Assembly (NCBI GenBank): GCA_046328715.1
Contig: JAXLWB010000027.1
Span: 68,230-132,229 of the forward strand
DNA length: 64,000 nucleotides
Direction: 5' to 3'
Source: JAXLWB01 sp046328715
Lineage (GTDB): Bacteria > Chloroflexota > Anaerolineae > Caldilineales > Caldilineaceae
Shown here: in pieces, positions 53,709 to 61,930 of the stretch
Numbering within the stretch: position 1 is the first letter of the stretch
How the letters are laid out: the number at the start of each line of letters is the position of its first letter
Translations under genes and position numbers: made by a program
Notes under the pieces: generated by a model
Database searches by the model: none
What the model saw: the letters and a program-made list of their open reading frames with translations, nothing else
Told to the model about the DNA's origin: nothing

Positions 53709-54950
53709 CTAATCTAGAAACCGATCCACCTCCACAATCGTCTCTGCTAACACCTGAACGCCAAGCGCCAAGTCCTCGGGCGCAGTATACTCTTCGGGAG
53801 CATGGCTGCGACCATCGACGGAAGGAACAAAGATCATGGCGGCGGGGGCAATCTGTGCCAGGTAATTGGTATCGTGACCTGCACCGCTGGGGGTGATCAG
53901 TGCATGAGGCTCGTAGCGGCGGCAGACGTCGAACACGATCTCGTGTAGCCATTGTGGCGGAATCACGGAATCCATACGCGTTTCGTTGAAGACCTGGAGC
54001 GTCACCTTGCGTTCGGCACAGGCTTTTTGCGCAATCTCCAACATGGCGGCCCACATACTGTCCACCTCATGCATGTTCAAACTGCGCATCTCAGGCATGA
54101 TCGTCACCTTTTCGGCGATCACGTTGCCCTGATTCGGTTCAACCAGTACACGACCGACCGTGCCAACTGTGCCAGGATGGGCGTGGACAATCTCTTCGAC
54201 TGCGCTGATGATCTTGGCCGCGGCTGCCATTGCGTCACGGCGCAGGTACATGGGTGTGGCCCCGGCGTGGTTGGCTTTGCCATGTAATTCAAAGATCGCC
54301 CGCCGAATGCCGACAATGCCACTGACCGCTGCTAACTTGACCTTATGCGCTTCGAGCAACGGTCCCTGCTCAATGTGCAGCTCAATCGAAGCCGCAATGT
54401 CGCCTGGTTTGGCCAGCGGTTGACCGAGCTTCTCTGGCATGCCCCCCACCTCGCGAATTGCATCACGTAGAGTGAGGCCGTTAACAGTGCGATCTAGCCA
54501 ACTCTGCTGAAAGTGATCGGTGCACATTGCTAGACTGCCCATACAGGCAATCCCGTAATCGGTGGCTTCTTCGGACATATAATCCGCCACCATCAGCGGA
54601 TGGCGTAGGACAATGCCTGCTTCTCGAATTGCCCGCGTCGCCTCCAATCCGCCAAGTACCCCCAGCACACCATCATATCGGCCACCGCCCAACACCGTGT
54701 CCGTATGCGAACCTGTGACAATCGGCGGAAGATCCTGGCTGCCTGCACGGAGGGCAAAGAGATTGCCCGCGGCGTCTAATTGTGTCTTTAGCCCTTCGGC
54801 CTCCATATGCGTGCGCAACCACTCGCGCCCCCTGCGATACGCACCCGAGGGAAAGCGCCGTGTCCAACCAGGTGCGTTGCCCTCGGTCGATAAGGCTAGG
54901 GTGTTAATGTCGTCGATTAAACGTTGTTGATTGACGGTCAATAGCGTCAT
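53709..54950 (-). CDS. M20-family amidohydrolase (allantoate / N-carbamoyl-amino-acid type)
   Basis: 413 residues. TGSHTDTVLGGGRYDGVLGVLGGLEATRAIREAG, MSEEATDYGIACMGS, ELHIEQGPLLEAHKVKLAAVSGIVG and the C-terminal TPSGAGHDTNYLAQIAPAAMIFVPSVDGRSHAPEE carry the metal ligands (His, Asp, Glu) of the hyuC/allC group. These enzymes release a carbamoyl group from ureido acids such as allantoate or N-carbamoyl amino acids. Placement beside carbamate kinase and ygeW fits the ureido step (inference). The exact substrate needs testing. Confidence 0.9.
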   Translation of the reverse strand: MTLLTVNQQRLIDDINTLALSTEGNAPGWTRRFPSGAYRRGREWLRTHMEAEGLKTQLDAAGNLFALRAGSQDLPPIVTGSHTDTVLGGGRYDGVLGVLGGLEATRAIREAGIVLRHPLMVADYMSEEATDYGIACMGSLAMCTDHFQQSWLDRTVNGLTLRDAIREVGGMPEKLGQPLAKPGDIAASIELHIEQGPLLEAHKVKLAAVSGIVGIRRAIFELHGKANHAGATPMYLRRDAMAAAAKIISAVEEIVHAHPGTVGTVGRVLVEPNQGNVIAEKVTIMPEMRSLNMHEVDSMWAAMLEIAQKACAERKVTLQVFNETRMDSVIPPQWLHEIVFDVCRRYEPHALITPSGAGHDTNYLAQIAPAAMIFVPSVDGRSHAPEEYTAPEDLALGVQVLAETIVEVDRFLD

Positions 54951-54962
54951 AAGGTATGAAAG

Positions 54963-55047
54963 AAGGTTGCAGGTGGCAAGTTGCAGGTCGCAGGTGGCAG
55001 GGTGAAGCGGTTATACCTACTTGCAACCTGCAACCTGCCCCTTGCTA
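54963..55047. repeat. GCAGGTTGCAGG-word hairpin
   Basis: AAGGTTGCAGGTGGCAAGTT-type words (54963-55002) followed by complementary TTGCAACCTGCAACCTGCCC units (55021-55040). The right arm runs into the carbamate kinase stop codon. Shares 16 bases with the coding region at 38068-38104. Confidence 0.75.
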
Positions 55048-56001
55048 CTCTTCCCGTATAATCCACGTTCCTGCGCGTCCTGCGAGCGCATCTTCGATCT
55101 GTTCGGGCGAAGTGATGACAGCCGTTCGTCCCCCATGCTCCAAAAATTGGATGCAGGCATCGATCTTAGGTCCCATGCTGCCCTTGAGAAAATGACCTTC
55201 CGCCAGATATGTTTTCGCTTCGGCGAGGGTGATGCGATCCAACCAGCGTTGATCGGGCTTGTTGAAGTTGATCGCCACTTTTTCGACCGCCGTCGGAATG
55301 ACAAAAACATCGGCCCTGAGATTGGTCGCTAACAGGGCCGAGGCATAATCCTTATCGATGACGGCTTCGATCCCCTCCAAATCGCCTGTGGCGTTCTCGA
55401 TCACCGGGATGCCACCACCGCCTACTGCGATCACAACCACGCCAGCCTGCACCAACTGAGCAATGATCGCCTGTTCGATGATGGCTTTGGGCTTGGGTGA
55501 AGGGACCACTCGCCGCCAGCCACGGCCAGCATCCTCAGCCATCACCCAGCCTTCACGTTGCATTCGTTGGATCGTCTCCATGTCGTGGAAGAAGGAGCCA
55601 ATTGGCTTGGTAGGGTGCTGAAAGGCAGGATCGTCGGTATCGACCAAGACCTGAGTCACGATGGTTACCGCTTCTTTCTGTAGCCCACGCCGCCGAAATT
55701 CATTGCGCAGGGCTTTCTGAAACAGGTAACCAATGGCACCCTGGGTTTCAGCATCACAGCTGTCCAGCGGCAGGATGGGAAGTTCCAGCCCCTTGTGGGA
55801 AAACTCGACACTGCGCACGATCAGTCCTACCTGTGGGCCATTGCCGTGCGAGATCACGATCTTCCAGCCCGCTTCGAGCAGGTTCGTGATGTGATGCATC
55901 GTCTCACAGGCGGCTTGATATTGATCGTACGCCGTGTAATGTTGATCGTCTTTGATCAGCGCGTTCCCGCCCACCGCAATCACGGCGACTTTGCCGTCCA
56001 T
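55045..56001 (-). CDS. arcC: carbamate kinase
   Basis: About 318 residues. IAVGGNALIKDD, KIVISHGNGPQVGLI, VVVIAVGGGGIPVIENATGDLEGIEAVIDKDYASALLAT and GSMGPKIDACIQFLEHGGRTAVITSPEQIEDAL are the amino-acid-kinase carbamate kinase pattern. It makes ATP from carbamoyl phosphate and ADP, giving ATP, CO2 and ammonia. I chose ATG 56001 with GAAGGAACA upstream; ATG 56070 would read through the repeat at 56039. Adjacent to the ygeW-like transcarbamylase, as with yqeA in E. coli. Confidence 0.93.
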   Translation of the reverse strand: MDGKVAVIAVGGNALIKDDQHYTAYDQYQAACETMHHITNLLEAGWKIVISHGNGPQVGLIVRSVEFSHKGLELPILPLDSCDAETQGAIGYLFQKALRNEFRRRGLQKEAVTIVTQVLVDTDDPAFQHPTKPIGSFFHDMETIQRMQREGWVMAEDAGRGWRRVVPSPKPKAIIEQAIIAQLVQAGVVVIAVGGGGIPVIENATGDLEGIEAVIDKDYASALLATNLRADVFVIPTAVEKVAINFNKPDQRWLDRITLAEAKTYLAEGHFLKGSMGPKIDACIQFLEHGGRTAVITSPEQIEDALAGRAGTWIIREE

Positions 56002-56038
56002 AGTTGTTCCTTCTATTTTCGACACAGACGTTTTAGGA

Positions 56039-56137
56039 TACAGAGAGCGCAGAGGAGGCACGGAGAACACGGAGAGAACTCAGAGATCCTCTAGTATTCC
56101 TCTGTGCCTTCCGTGTCTCCTCCATGCTCTCTGTGTA
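56039..56137. repeat. CACGGAGAACACGGAGAG-word hairpin
   Basis: Words around AGAGCGCAGAGGAGGCACGG (56044-56063) pair with CTGTGCCTTCCGTGTCTCCT (56102-56121) and CATGCTCTCTGTG. Confidence 0.65.
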
Positions 56138-56143
56138 GTGCTG

Positions 56144-57124
56144 TTAACTCATCGTCAATGCCATCACTGCCTTTTGGGCGTGGAGGCGATTTTCGGCTTC
56201 GTCGTAGACTACAGAATGGGGGCCATCGATCACTTCATCCGCCACTTCGAGACCGCGGTCAGCAGGCAGACAGTGCATGTAGATGCTGTCTTCCTTGGTG
56301 AGGTTCATGCGCCGTTGATCGGTGATCCACGATTTATATTTCTCGATCAGCGCCTTGCCTTCCTTGGGATCGGTGGTCGTCATCATCGGACCCCAGGACT
56401 TGGGGTAGACGATATCGGCATCCTTAAACGCCTCGTCCATGTTGTCAGTTACATCGAAGCCGACGCCAAATTTGCGGGCGTTGGCGCGAGCCTGATCCAT
56501 AATGTCGGGCATCAGCTTGAACTCGGGCGGATGGGCCAACACCACATCGCAGCCAAAGCGTGTCATCTGCAAAATCAGCGACTGCGGAACCGAGATCGGC
56601 TTGCTATAGGAGGCGGCATAGGCCCACGAGACCACCATTTTCTTGCGCTTTAGATCGCGCCCCTTCTTCTCGATGATGGTCATCAGATCGGCCAGGATCT
56701 GGAAGGGATGATAGACATCGCACTGCATGTTGAGCACCGGCGCGCGGCTGGCGGCGGCGACATCGTTGATATACTGGTTGCCGAACTGCCAATCGCATTG
56801 GCGGATGGCGATGCCATCGAAATAGCGCCCAAAAATCTGGCCGATCTCTTTGGCGGTGTCGCCGTGTGAAATCTGCGTGGTTTGTGAATCGATAAAGGCG
56901 GCATGGCCACCCAACTGGGCCATCCCTGCCTCAAACGAACCGCGAGTGCGGGTGCTGGTGAAGAAGAAGAGCATGGCCAGCGTCTTATCACGCAGCAGGG
57001 CATGAGATTCATTTAAGGCGCGCTTGCGTTTGAGATCCCAGGCTACCTCTAGGACAGTCTCTGTCTCTTCCTTAGAAAAATCAAGGTCGCTGATAAAATC
57101 ACGACCGCGAAAATTGGTTTGCAT
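56144..57124 (-). CDS. ygeW: YgeW-like transcarbamylase
   Basis: 326 residues. The aspartate/ornithine transcarbamylase fold shows FFFTSTRTRGSFEAGMAQLGGHA (carbamoyl-phosphate site STRTR), VLNMQCDVYHPFQILADLMTI, KMVVSWAYAASYSKPISVPQSL, and HCLPADRGLEVADEVIDGPHS. The pattern is that of YgeW, not of ornithine or aspartate enzymes. The substrate in E. coli is not settled; a ureido compound of purine breakdown is proposed. AGAGGAGA precedes ATG 57124. It would generate carbamoyl phosphate for the adjacent carbamate kinase when run in the catabolic direction (inference). Confidence 0.92.
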   Translation of the reverse strand: MQTNFRGRDFISDLDFSKEETETVLEVAWDLKRKRALNESHALLRDKTLAMLFFFTSTRTRGSFEAGMAQLGGHAAFIDSQTTQISHGDTAKEIGQIFGRYFDGIAIRQCDWQFGNQYINDVAAASRAPVLNMQCDVYHPFQILADLMTIIEKKGRDLKRKKMVVSWAYAASYSKPISVPQSLILQMTRFGCDVVLAHPPEFKLMPDIMDQARANARKFGVGFDVTDNMDEAFKDADIVYPKSWGPMMTTTDPKEGKALIEKYKSWITDQRRMNLTKEDSIYMHCLPADRGLEVADEVIDGPHSVVYDEAENRLHAQKAVMALTMS

Positions 57125-57170
57125 GATCAGTCTCCTCTGACTGAAATCAAATAACGTTGGTAATGAGCAA

Positions 57171-57253
57171 AGAAGAGATTAGAGAGTGGAAGATTAGGAG
57201 ATTATTGGTCACGGGACTTTCAATCTCTTAATCTCTTAATCTCTTAATCTCCC
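57171..57253. repeat. GAGATTAG-word hairpin
   Basis: AAGAGATTAGAGAGTGGAAG (57174-57193) and neighbours pair with CAATCTCTTAATCTCTTAAT (57221-57240). The right arm includes the end of the ygeY-like gene. Confidence 0.7.
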
Positions 57254-58461
57254 AACAATCCTGGCAGCACCGCATAAAATTCTGTCGCCTTCACCACTTC
57301 ATCCAGTGAAACCGAGTCGTTGACCGTGTGCGCTGTCACTTCGTCACCCGGACCAAAGCCGATCGAGGCAATCTTGGCCTTACCCGCCCAGTAGATGCCA
57401 TTGGTGCTGAAATTCCATTTGCCAGCAGCCGTGTGCGGCAGCCCGATCAGATCGCGTGCCTTCTGGCCTGCTTCGACCAGAGGGTGACTCTCTTCGTAGG
57501 CCCAGGCTGGGAAATATTTGTCCACAGGGAAGACAAAACCAGTATAGGAAGGATCGTCGTAGAACATCTCTTCGACGGTAACTGAATCGCGGTGTTCTGG
57601 CAGGATCAACGAACGCACCTGTTCAATGGCGGCGTTTTTGTCCTCGCCAAAGGTGAGGCGGCGGTCGATAAAGACCGTGGCTTCGTCGGGCACAGCGTTG
57701 ATGCTCGGTGTTTTGACATGCATGTCACTCACAGTGATCTTGCCGTGGCCGAGAAACTCATGGTCACCCAGTTTGGGTTCTAAATCACGGACGCCGGCGA
57801 TCACGGGGAGCAGCTTGTAGATGGCATTGTCGCCGAGATGGTTGCTGGCGGCATGGGCACTTTTGCCCTTGGCAACGACCTTGATCTCGACCCGCCCTTT
57901 GTGTCCGCGATAGACCATCATACGCGTTGGCTCGCCAATCACGACATAGTCGGGGCGCACCTTGGGATCAACTTCGACAAAGGTGTTAGGAGCGATGCCG
58001 TCGCACCACTCTTCCATGTTACCGAAATACCAGGCGGTGTAGCCTTCAAGTAGACCGAGATCGCGGGCAATCGCCAGTCCATAGACCATACCCGGCGTGC
58101 TGCCCTTTTCATCGCAGGCACCACGGGCGTAGAGCACGCCATCTTCGACCTTGCCTTCGAATGGGTCCCATTGCCAAGCCGAGCGGTCGCCGATGCCGAC
58201 GGTGTCGATGTGTGAATCGTAGACGATCACCTTGGGGCCGTTGCCGATGCGTCCAAGGATGTTACCCATCTTATCAAAGCGCACTTCATCGTAGCCCAAC
58301 TTGCGCATTTCGGCAGCCACGCGCTCACCTACAGGGCCAATCTGCGAATCCATCGATGGAATGGCACAAATCTCACGCAGAAAGCGGATGATGGTCTCGC
58401 GCTGGTCAGCAACCCGTTGTTGAATATTTTTGACTTGCTCGGTGCTGAGTTCTTTTGTCAC
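57244..58461 (-). CDS. ygeY: YgeY-like M20 hydrolase
   Basis: 405 residues. IVYDSHIDTVGIGDRSAWQWDPFEG, ARGACDEKGSTPGMVYGLAIARDLG, FGNMEEWCDGIA and KIASIGFGPGDEVTAHTVNDSVSLDEV supply the metal ligands of a peptidase M20-type dizinc site, with the YgeY/selenium-metabolism hydrolase pattern. GTG at 58461 is preceded by GAAGGAGA, which decides the start. It lies between the ygeW-like and PLP genes, matching ygeW-ygeX-ygeY order apart from the PLP gene type. Probable role: hydrolysis of an acyl or carbamoyl amino acid (inference). Confidence 0.92.
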   Translation of the reverse strand: MTKELSTEQVKNIQQRVADQRETIIRFLREICAIPSMDSQIGPVGERVAAEMRKLGYDEVRFDKMGNILGRIGNGPKVIVYDSHIDTVGIGDRSAWQWDPFEGKVEDGVLYARGACDEKGSTPGMVYGLAIARDLGLLEGYTAWYFGNMEEWCDGIAPNTFVEVDPKVRPDYVVIGEPTRMMVYRGHKGRVEIKVVAKGKSAHAASNHLGDNAIYKLLPVIAGVRDLEPKLGDHEFLGHGKITVSDMHVKTPSINAVPDEATVFIDRRLTFGEDKNAAIEQVRSLILPEHRDSVTVEEMFYDDPSYTGFVFPVDKYFPAWAYEESHPLVEAGQKARDLIGLPHTAAGKWNFSTNGIYWAGKAKIASIGFGPGDEVTAHTVNDSVSLDEVVKATEFYAVLPGLLGD

Positions 58462-58645
58462 GTTTGTCTCCTTCGCTGATCACGATGTATGGATTGAGGT
58501 TGCATACCCGTGACGATAGTTACTTTTTTTGGCTCAGGACAAGAATAGTCGCTTTTGTATCAATAGACACTCCCCAGGCGACTAGGGAAACAAATGATTT
58601 GAAGCAGGTGGAGTTATTTCCCAACATGGCTCAGAGGGGAGACAA

Positions 58646-58712
58646 GACCTCCGGGAGGTGGCGCAACGGGGTTAGCTCATTGCAACTACACCGCTGCCAC
58701 CTCCCGGAGGTC
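58646..58712. repeat. GACCTCCGGGAGGTGGC palindrome
   Basis: Perfect 17-bp arms (58646-58662 and 58696-58712) around a 33-base centre; each arm is itself palindromic (ACCTCCGGGAGGT-like). Similar to the inner arms of 2277-2388. Confidence 0.75.
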
Positions 58713-58753
58713 GGATCGACTCATACCCTCTGGAGTCATGTTGAACCCCAAAA

Positions 58754-60136
58754 CTAGACACGCGCCGCCTTGATCCTGCGATCCATATCGTCCACCAACC
58801 CTTGATGGGCAAGCCACCACTCAGGATCTTTTTGCGCATCCAGTTCTTCGACTGTCTTCCCTTGTTGTTCCACCCACATGTAGTATTTTAAATTGTGCCA
58901 CTGGCGACGCATGTCAGGCGTCCCATCCTTGATCCAATCCGTCTTTTGCCCGTGGAAAATTGCTTCGACATAGGCGGTGGCACGCGTCTCGTCGAGCGCA
59001 CCATAGCACTCGGCCATGCTCTCCATCACCGAGTGGTAGCGGTCGATGGCGTCGGTGCAGATGGTGACGATGACATCGTTCTTGCCCAGTTGATAGTGCT
59101 TGGCCGTTTTGATGGCCCCCAACACATTGCAGACGCCAGAGATGCCGAAGATCGTGGAAAGGGCGGCGGCTCGTTCAGCGGGCACACCATAGCGCTTGAC
59201 CAGCGTCTCCTGCCCAGCTTCCTCGCTGATCACCATCAAACCCTTCTTGCTCTCAATGTCGTCGATGCACATGATGGCGTCCATGTTAAGTACGTTGTGA
59301 ATCCAAGTGACATGTTTGTCGCCAATGCCCTGAATGTCGTGGCCGCCGTAGCCGTTGTTGTAGAGCGTGGGGCACTGGATCGGCTCCAGCCCGACGATTT
59401 TGCAATCGTGAAAGAGCTGTTTGACCCGGTCGCCAGCCGCAATCGTGCCGGCGCTGCCCATGGCCGAACAGAAGGCTGCTACTGAGCCCTTGCCGATGCC
59501 TTGCTCCTGCAATTCTGCCGCTAGCTCGACAATCGTGTTGCCCGTGACATGATAGTGGAAACGATAGTTGCCCATCACCTCAAATTGATTGAGGATGCGA
59601 ATATTGGGATCGCGGCGCAGCTCCCAAGTTTTGTCGTAGATCTCCTTGACATTGGACTCGACACCGACAGTTTTGATCACATGGGCCCCGTAGCTTTCGA
59701 TCTTCTCGAAGCGCTCGCGGCTCATGCCTTCGGGTAATACGACGATGGAGTTGGCCCCGACTCGTCCGCCGACCCAAGCCCCGCCAATGCCGTAGTTGCC
59801 GGTGCTAGGCCAAACGACAGTGTGTTTTTCAATATCGACCTGGTCGAAGAGCAGCGCCTCGGCCAAGACGGAGTAGGCTGCTCCAACCTTGTGCGCACCA
59901 GTTGGAAAATCCCGTCCATAGAGGACGACAATCGGGGCATCGACCCCAGTGAGTTGTTTGGGCAACACTTCGTATTTGATACGATTGTCGGCCCCGCGCC
60001 AGGTGATGTTATAGAGATTGACTGGATCGAGTGGCGACTCGTGGAGCGCCTTAACTGCCCGTTGACGAATCTGTGGATCGATAGTCTGCGGGTGGAGCAT
60101 TTCTTCAAAGGTGGGACCAAAAGTGGCTTTTGCCAT
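58754..60136 (-). CDS. fold-type II PLP enzyme in ygeX position
   Basis: 460 residues. Pyridoxal lysine in TGAHKVGAAYSVLAEAL, a phosphate-binding SAMGSAGTIAAGDRV loop, and STGNYGIGGAWVGGRVGANSIVVLPEGMSRERFEKIESYGAHVIKTVG place it among cysteine-synthase-like (fold-type II) PLP enzymes. It differs from E. coli YgeX (diaminopropionate ammonia-lyase, about 400 residues) in length and motif spacing, so I leave the symbol blank. By neighbourhood (ygeY, ygeW, carbamate kinase) it probably acts on a diamino or ureido amino acid. No clear ribosome site before ATG 60136. Confidence 0.8.
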   Translation of the reverse strand: MAKATFGPTFEEMLHPQTIDPQIRQRAVKALHESPLDPVNLYNITWRGADNRIKYEVLPKQLTGVDAPIVVLYGRDFPTGAHKVGAAYSVLAEALLFDQVDIEKHTVVWPSTGNYGIGGAWVGGRVGANSIVVLPEGMSRERFEKIESYGAHVIKTVGVESNVKEIYDKTWELRRDPNIRILNQFEVMGNYRFHYHVTGNTIVELAAELQEQGIGKGSVAAFCSAMGSAGTIAAGDRVKQLFHDCKIVGLEPIQCPTLYNNGYGGHDIQGIGDKHVTWIHNVLNMDAIMCIDDIESKKGLMVISEEAGQETLVKRYGVPAERAAALSTIFGISGVCNVLGAIKTAKHYQLGKNDVIVTICTDAIDRYHSVMESMAECYGALDETRATAYVEAIFHGQKTDWIKDGTPDMRRQWHNLKYYMWVEQQGKTVEELDAQKDPEWWLAHQGLVDDMDRRIKAARV

Positions 60137-60155
60137 AGGTTTACTCGCCAGAATA

Positions 60156-60224
60156 GGACGTACGCACGGGCTGGTCCAAATTCTTTAGACTTGACACATT
60201 TCCTCGTCGACCTGCGTAAGTCCT
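60156..60224. repeat. short MITE-like element with AGGACGTACGCA ends
   Basis: AGGACGTACGCA (60156-60167) and TGCGTAAGTCCT (60213-60224) match as inverted ends with 11 of 12 bases. The same end sequence opens the element at 2277-2388. Confidence 0.7.
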
Positions 60225-60350
60225 GGAAAATGAGAAGAAAGGTTGGTATCGCTTTGTGGTTTCTAAAAATTTACTGTTAGATTACAATTTGGGATGATTG
60301 CGCTTAACAGCACAAACTGGTAAATTTAAGAAATTGTGAATCATTGAGAA

Positions 60351-60365
60351 ACTGGTATGACCAGT
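60351..60365. promoter_or_regulatory. FadR/GntR-type operator
   Basis: ACTGGT-ATG-ACCAGT, a perfect 6-bp-arm palindrome of the TGGTNNNACCA type bound by FadR-subfamily regulators. A half-site ACTGGTA lies 36 bp upstream (60315-60321). It sits just upstream of the -35 of the xdh promoter. Confidence 0.7.
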
Positions 60366-60366
60366 C

Positions 60367-60395
60367 TGTCCAATATCATAGCGCTGAGGTATAAT
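60367..60395 (+). promoter_or_regulatory. xdh operon promoter
   Basis: TGTCCA (60367-60372), 17-bp spacer, perfect TATAAT (60390-60395). The -35 is weak, which would suit an activated or repressed promoter next to the operator. Confidence 0.65.
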
Positions 60396-60426
60396 TGCTG
60401 TCAAAAATGTAGTGCAAGGCAATTCT

Positions 60427-61878
60427 ATGTGGAAACAATTTTATCAACCAACTACTCTGGTGCAAGCACTCGACCTATTGCGTCAACAGAGTAGCCAAGC
60501 CCGCCTCGTCGCAGGTGGTACCGATGTATTGGTCGAGTTGCAGCGCGGGGTTAAACCGACCGAAACCTTGATCGACCTTTCAGCGCTGCATGAACTAAAG
60601 GTTATACGCCACGAAGATGGCATAATCAAACTGGGCGCGCTAACGACGCACAACGATGTGGTCGCCTCTGCCGACTGCGTGCGTTATGCCCTACCGCTGG
60701 CGCAAGCCTGCTGGGAAGTGGGTGCCCCGCAGATCCGCAACCGGGCGACCGTGGTCGGCAATCTAGTCACCGCCTCGCCCGCCAACGACACGATCACGGC
60801 GCTGATGGCACTCAACGCCGAGGTGGTAATTGTCAATGCTGACGGGGAGCGAGTTGTAAACTTGGAACAGTTCTATCCCGGCTTCCGCCGTACCGTGTTG
60901 CAAGCGGATGAGATGATCCGCGAGATTCGCATTCCGGCGCTCAAGCCGCATCAGCGTGGCATCTTCCTCAAGCTTGGCCTACGTCGTGCCCAGGCCATCT
61001 CCGTGATCGACCTGGCGATGGTGTTGACGATCAATGAGAATGTCTTCAGCGGCGACACGGTCGAAGATGCAAGGATCGCCCTTGGCTGTCTAGCCCCCAC
61101 CGTGGTCCGTGCCCCGACTGCCGAAGCCTACCTGCGTGACAAATTTCTCTACCCTGATGTCTGTGCCGAAGCGGGTCGTCTCGCCACGCAGGATGTCAAA
61201 CCGATCGACGACGTGCGCGGTTCTGCCGAATACCGCTTGCTGACACTGGAAAGCTTGATCGCCCACGGTCTGGAACGGATCGGAGCCAGTCGGCAGTGGG
61301 AGGGGTGGCCGTTGGAGCCGGTGTTGTTGAGTACAGACAAGGAGACAAGGAGACAAGGAGACAAGGAGAATGCGGAATTACCCGCCACCCGCCACTCGCC
61401 ACTCGCCACTCGTATTGAGTTGAAAGTTAACGGCGTTCCTCACACGCTCACCCAGTCCCACACGAAATCGCTGCTTGACGCATTGCGTGAGGAAGTGGGG
61501 TTGACGGGGACCAAGGAGGGCTGCGGTGAGGGGGAGTGTGGGGCTTGCACGGTCTGGCTCAATGGGCAGGCGGTGATGTCCTGTCTGGTTCCCGCCGCCC
61601 AGGCTCACGGCAGCGAAGTGGTGACGATTGAAGGGCTGGCAGATGAACAACAACTGCATCCGCTCCAACAAGCCTTCATCGACAATGCTTCTGTCCAATG
61701 TGGCTACTGCATCCCGGGCATGATCATGGCGGGTGCCAAGTTGTTGGATGAAACCGCAAAACCTACGATGGAACAGATCCAGACCGCACTCAGCGGCAAC
61801 ATCTGCCGCTGCACTGGCTACCGCAAGATTTTGGATGCAGTCATCGCCGCTAGTGGTACTGACAAGGTGAGGGGGTGA
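60427..61878 (+). CDS. xanthine-dehydrogenase FAD subunit fused to 2Fe-2S subunit
   Basis: 483 residues from ATG 60427 (AAGG upstream; GTG 60412 is the alternative). Residues 1-290 are the CoxM/XdhB-type FAD domain (LVAGGTDVLVELQRG, APQIRNRATVVGNLVTASPANDTI, GLRRAQAISVIDLA). Residues about 331-480 are the CoxS/XdhC-type 2Fe-2S domain (CGEGECGACTV, CGYCIPGMIMAGAK, CRCTGYRK). The joint (about 303-330) is encoded by tandem AGACAAGGAG and CGCCACTC words identical in kind to intergenic repeats, suggesting the fusion arose when the repeat lost its stops. Together with the next gene it should form a three-domain molybdenum hydroxylase. Confidence 0.93.
   Translation: MWKQFYQPTTLVQALDLLRQQSSQARLVAGGTDVLVELQRGVKPTETLIDLSALHELKVIRHEDGIIKLGALTTHNDVVASADCVRYALPLAQACWEVGAPQIRNRATVVGNLVTASPANDTITALMALNAEVVIVNADGERVVNLEQFYPGFRRTVLQADEMIREIRIPALKPHQRGIFLKLGLRRAQAISVIDLAMVLTINENVFSGDTVEDARIALGCLAPTVVRAPTAEAYLRDKFLYPDVCAEAGRLATQDVKPIDDVRGSAEYRLLTLESLIAHGLERIGASRQWEGWPLEPVLLSTDKETRRQGDKENAELPATRHSPLATRIELKVNGVPHTLTQSHTKSLLDALREEVGLTGTKEGCGEGECGACTVWLNGQAVMSCLVPAAQAHGSEVVTIEGLADEQQLHPLQQAFIDNASVQCGYCIPGMIMAGAKLLDETAKPTMEQIQTALSGNICRCTGYRKILDAVIAASGTDKVRG
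61335..61411. repeat. word repeat forming the FAD/2Fe-2S linker
   Basis: AGACAAGGAGACAAGGAGAC units (61338-61364) followed by CGCCACTCGCCACTCGCC-type units (61388-61408). In frame. Confidence 0.75.
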
Positions 61879-61930
61879 CAAAGTGACAAGAAGACAAGAT
61901 GACACGATGACAAGAAGACCGGAAGCAGAA
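61861..61930. repeat. GACAAGG-type words across the 2Fe-2S stop and next start
   Basis: TGACAAAGTGACAAGAAGAC and related units run from the end of the fusion gene into the first codons of the Mo-subunit gene (MTRRPEAETH is partly repeat-encoded). Confidence 0.65.
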
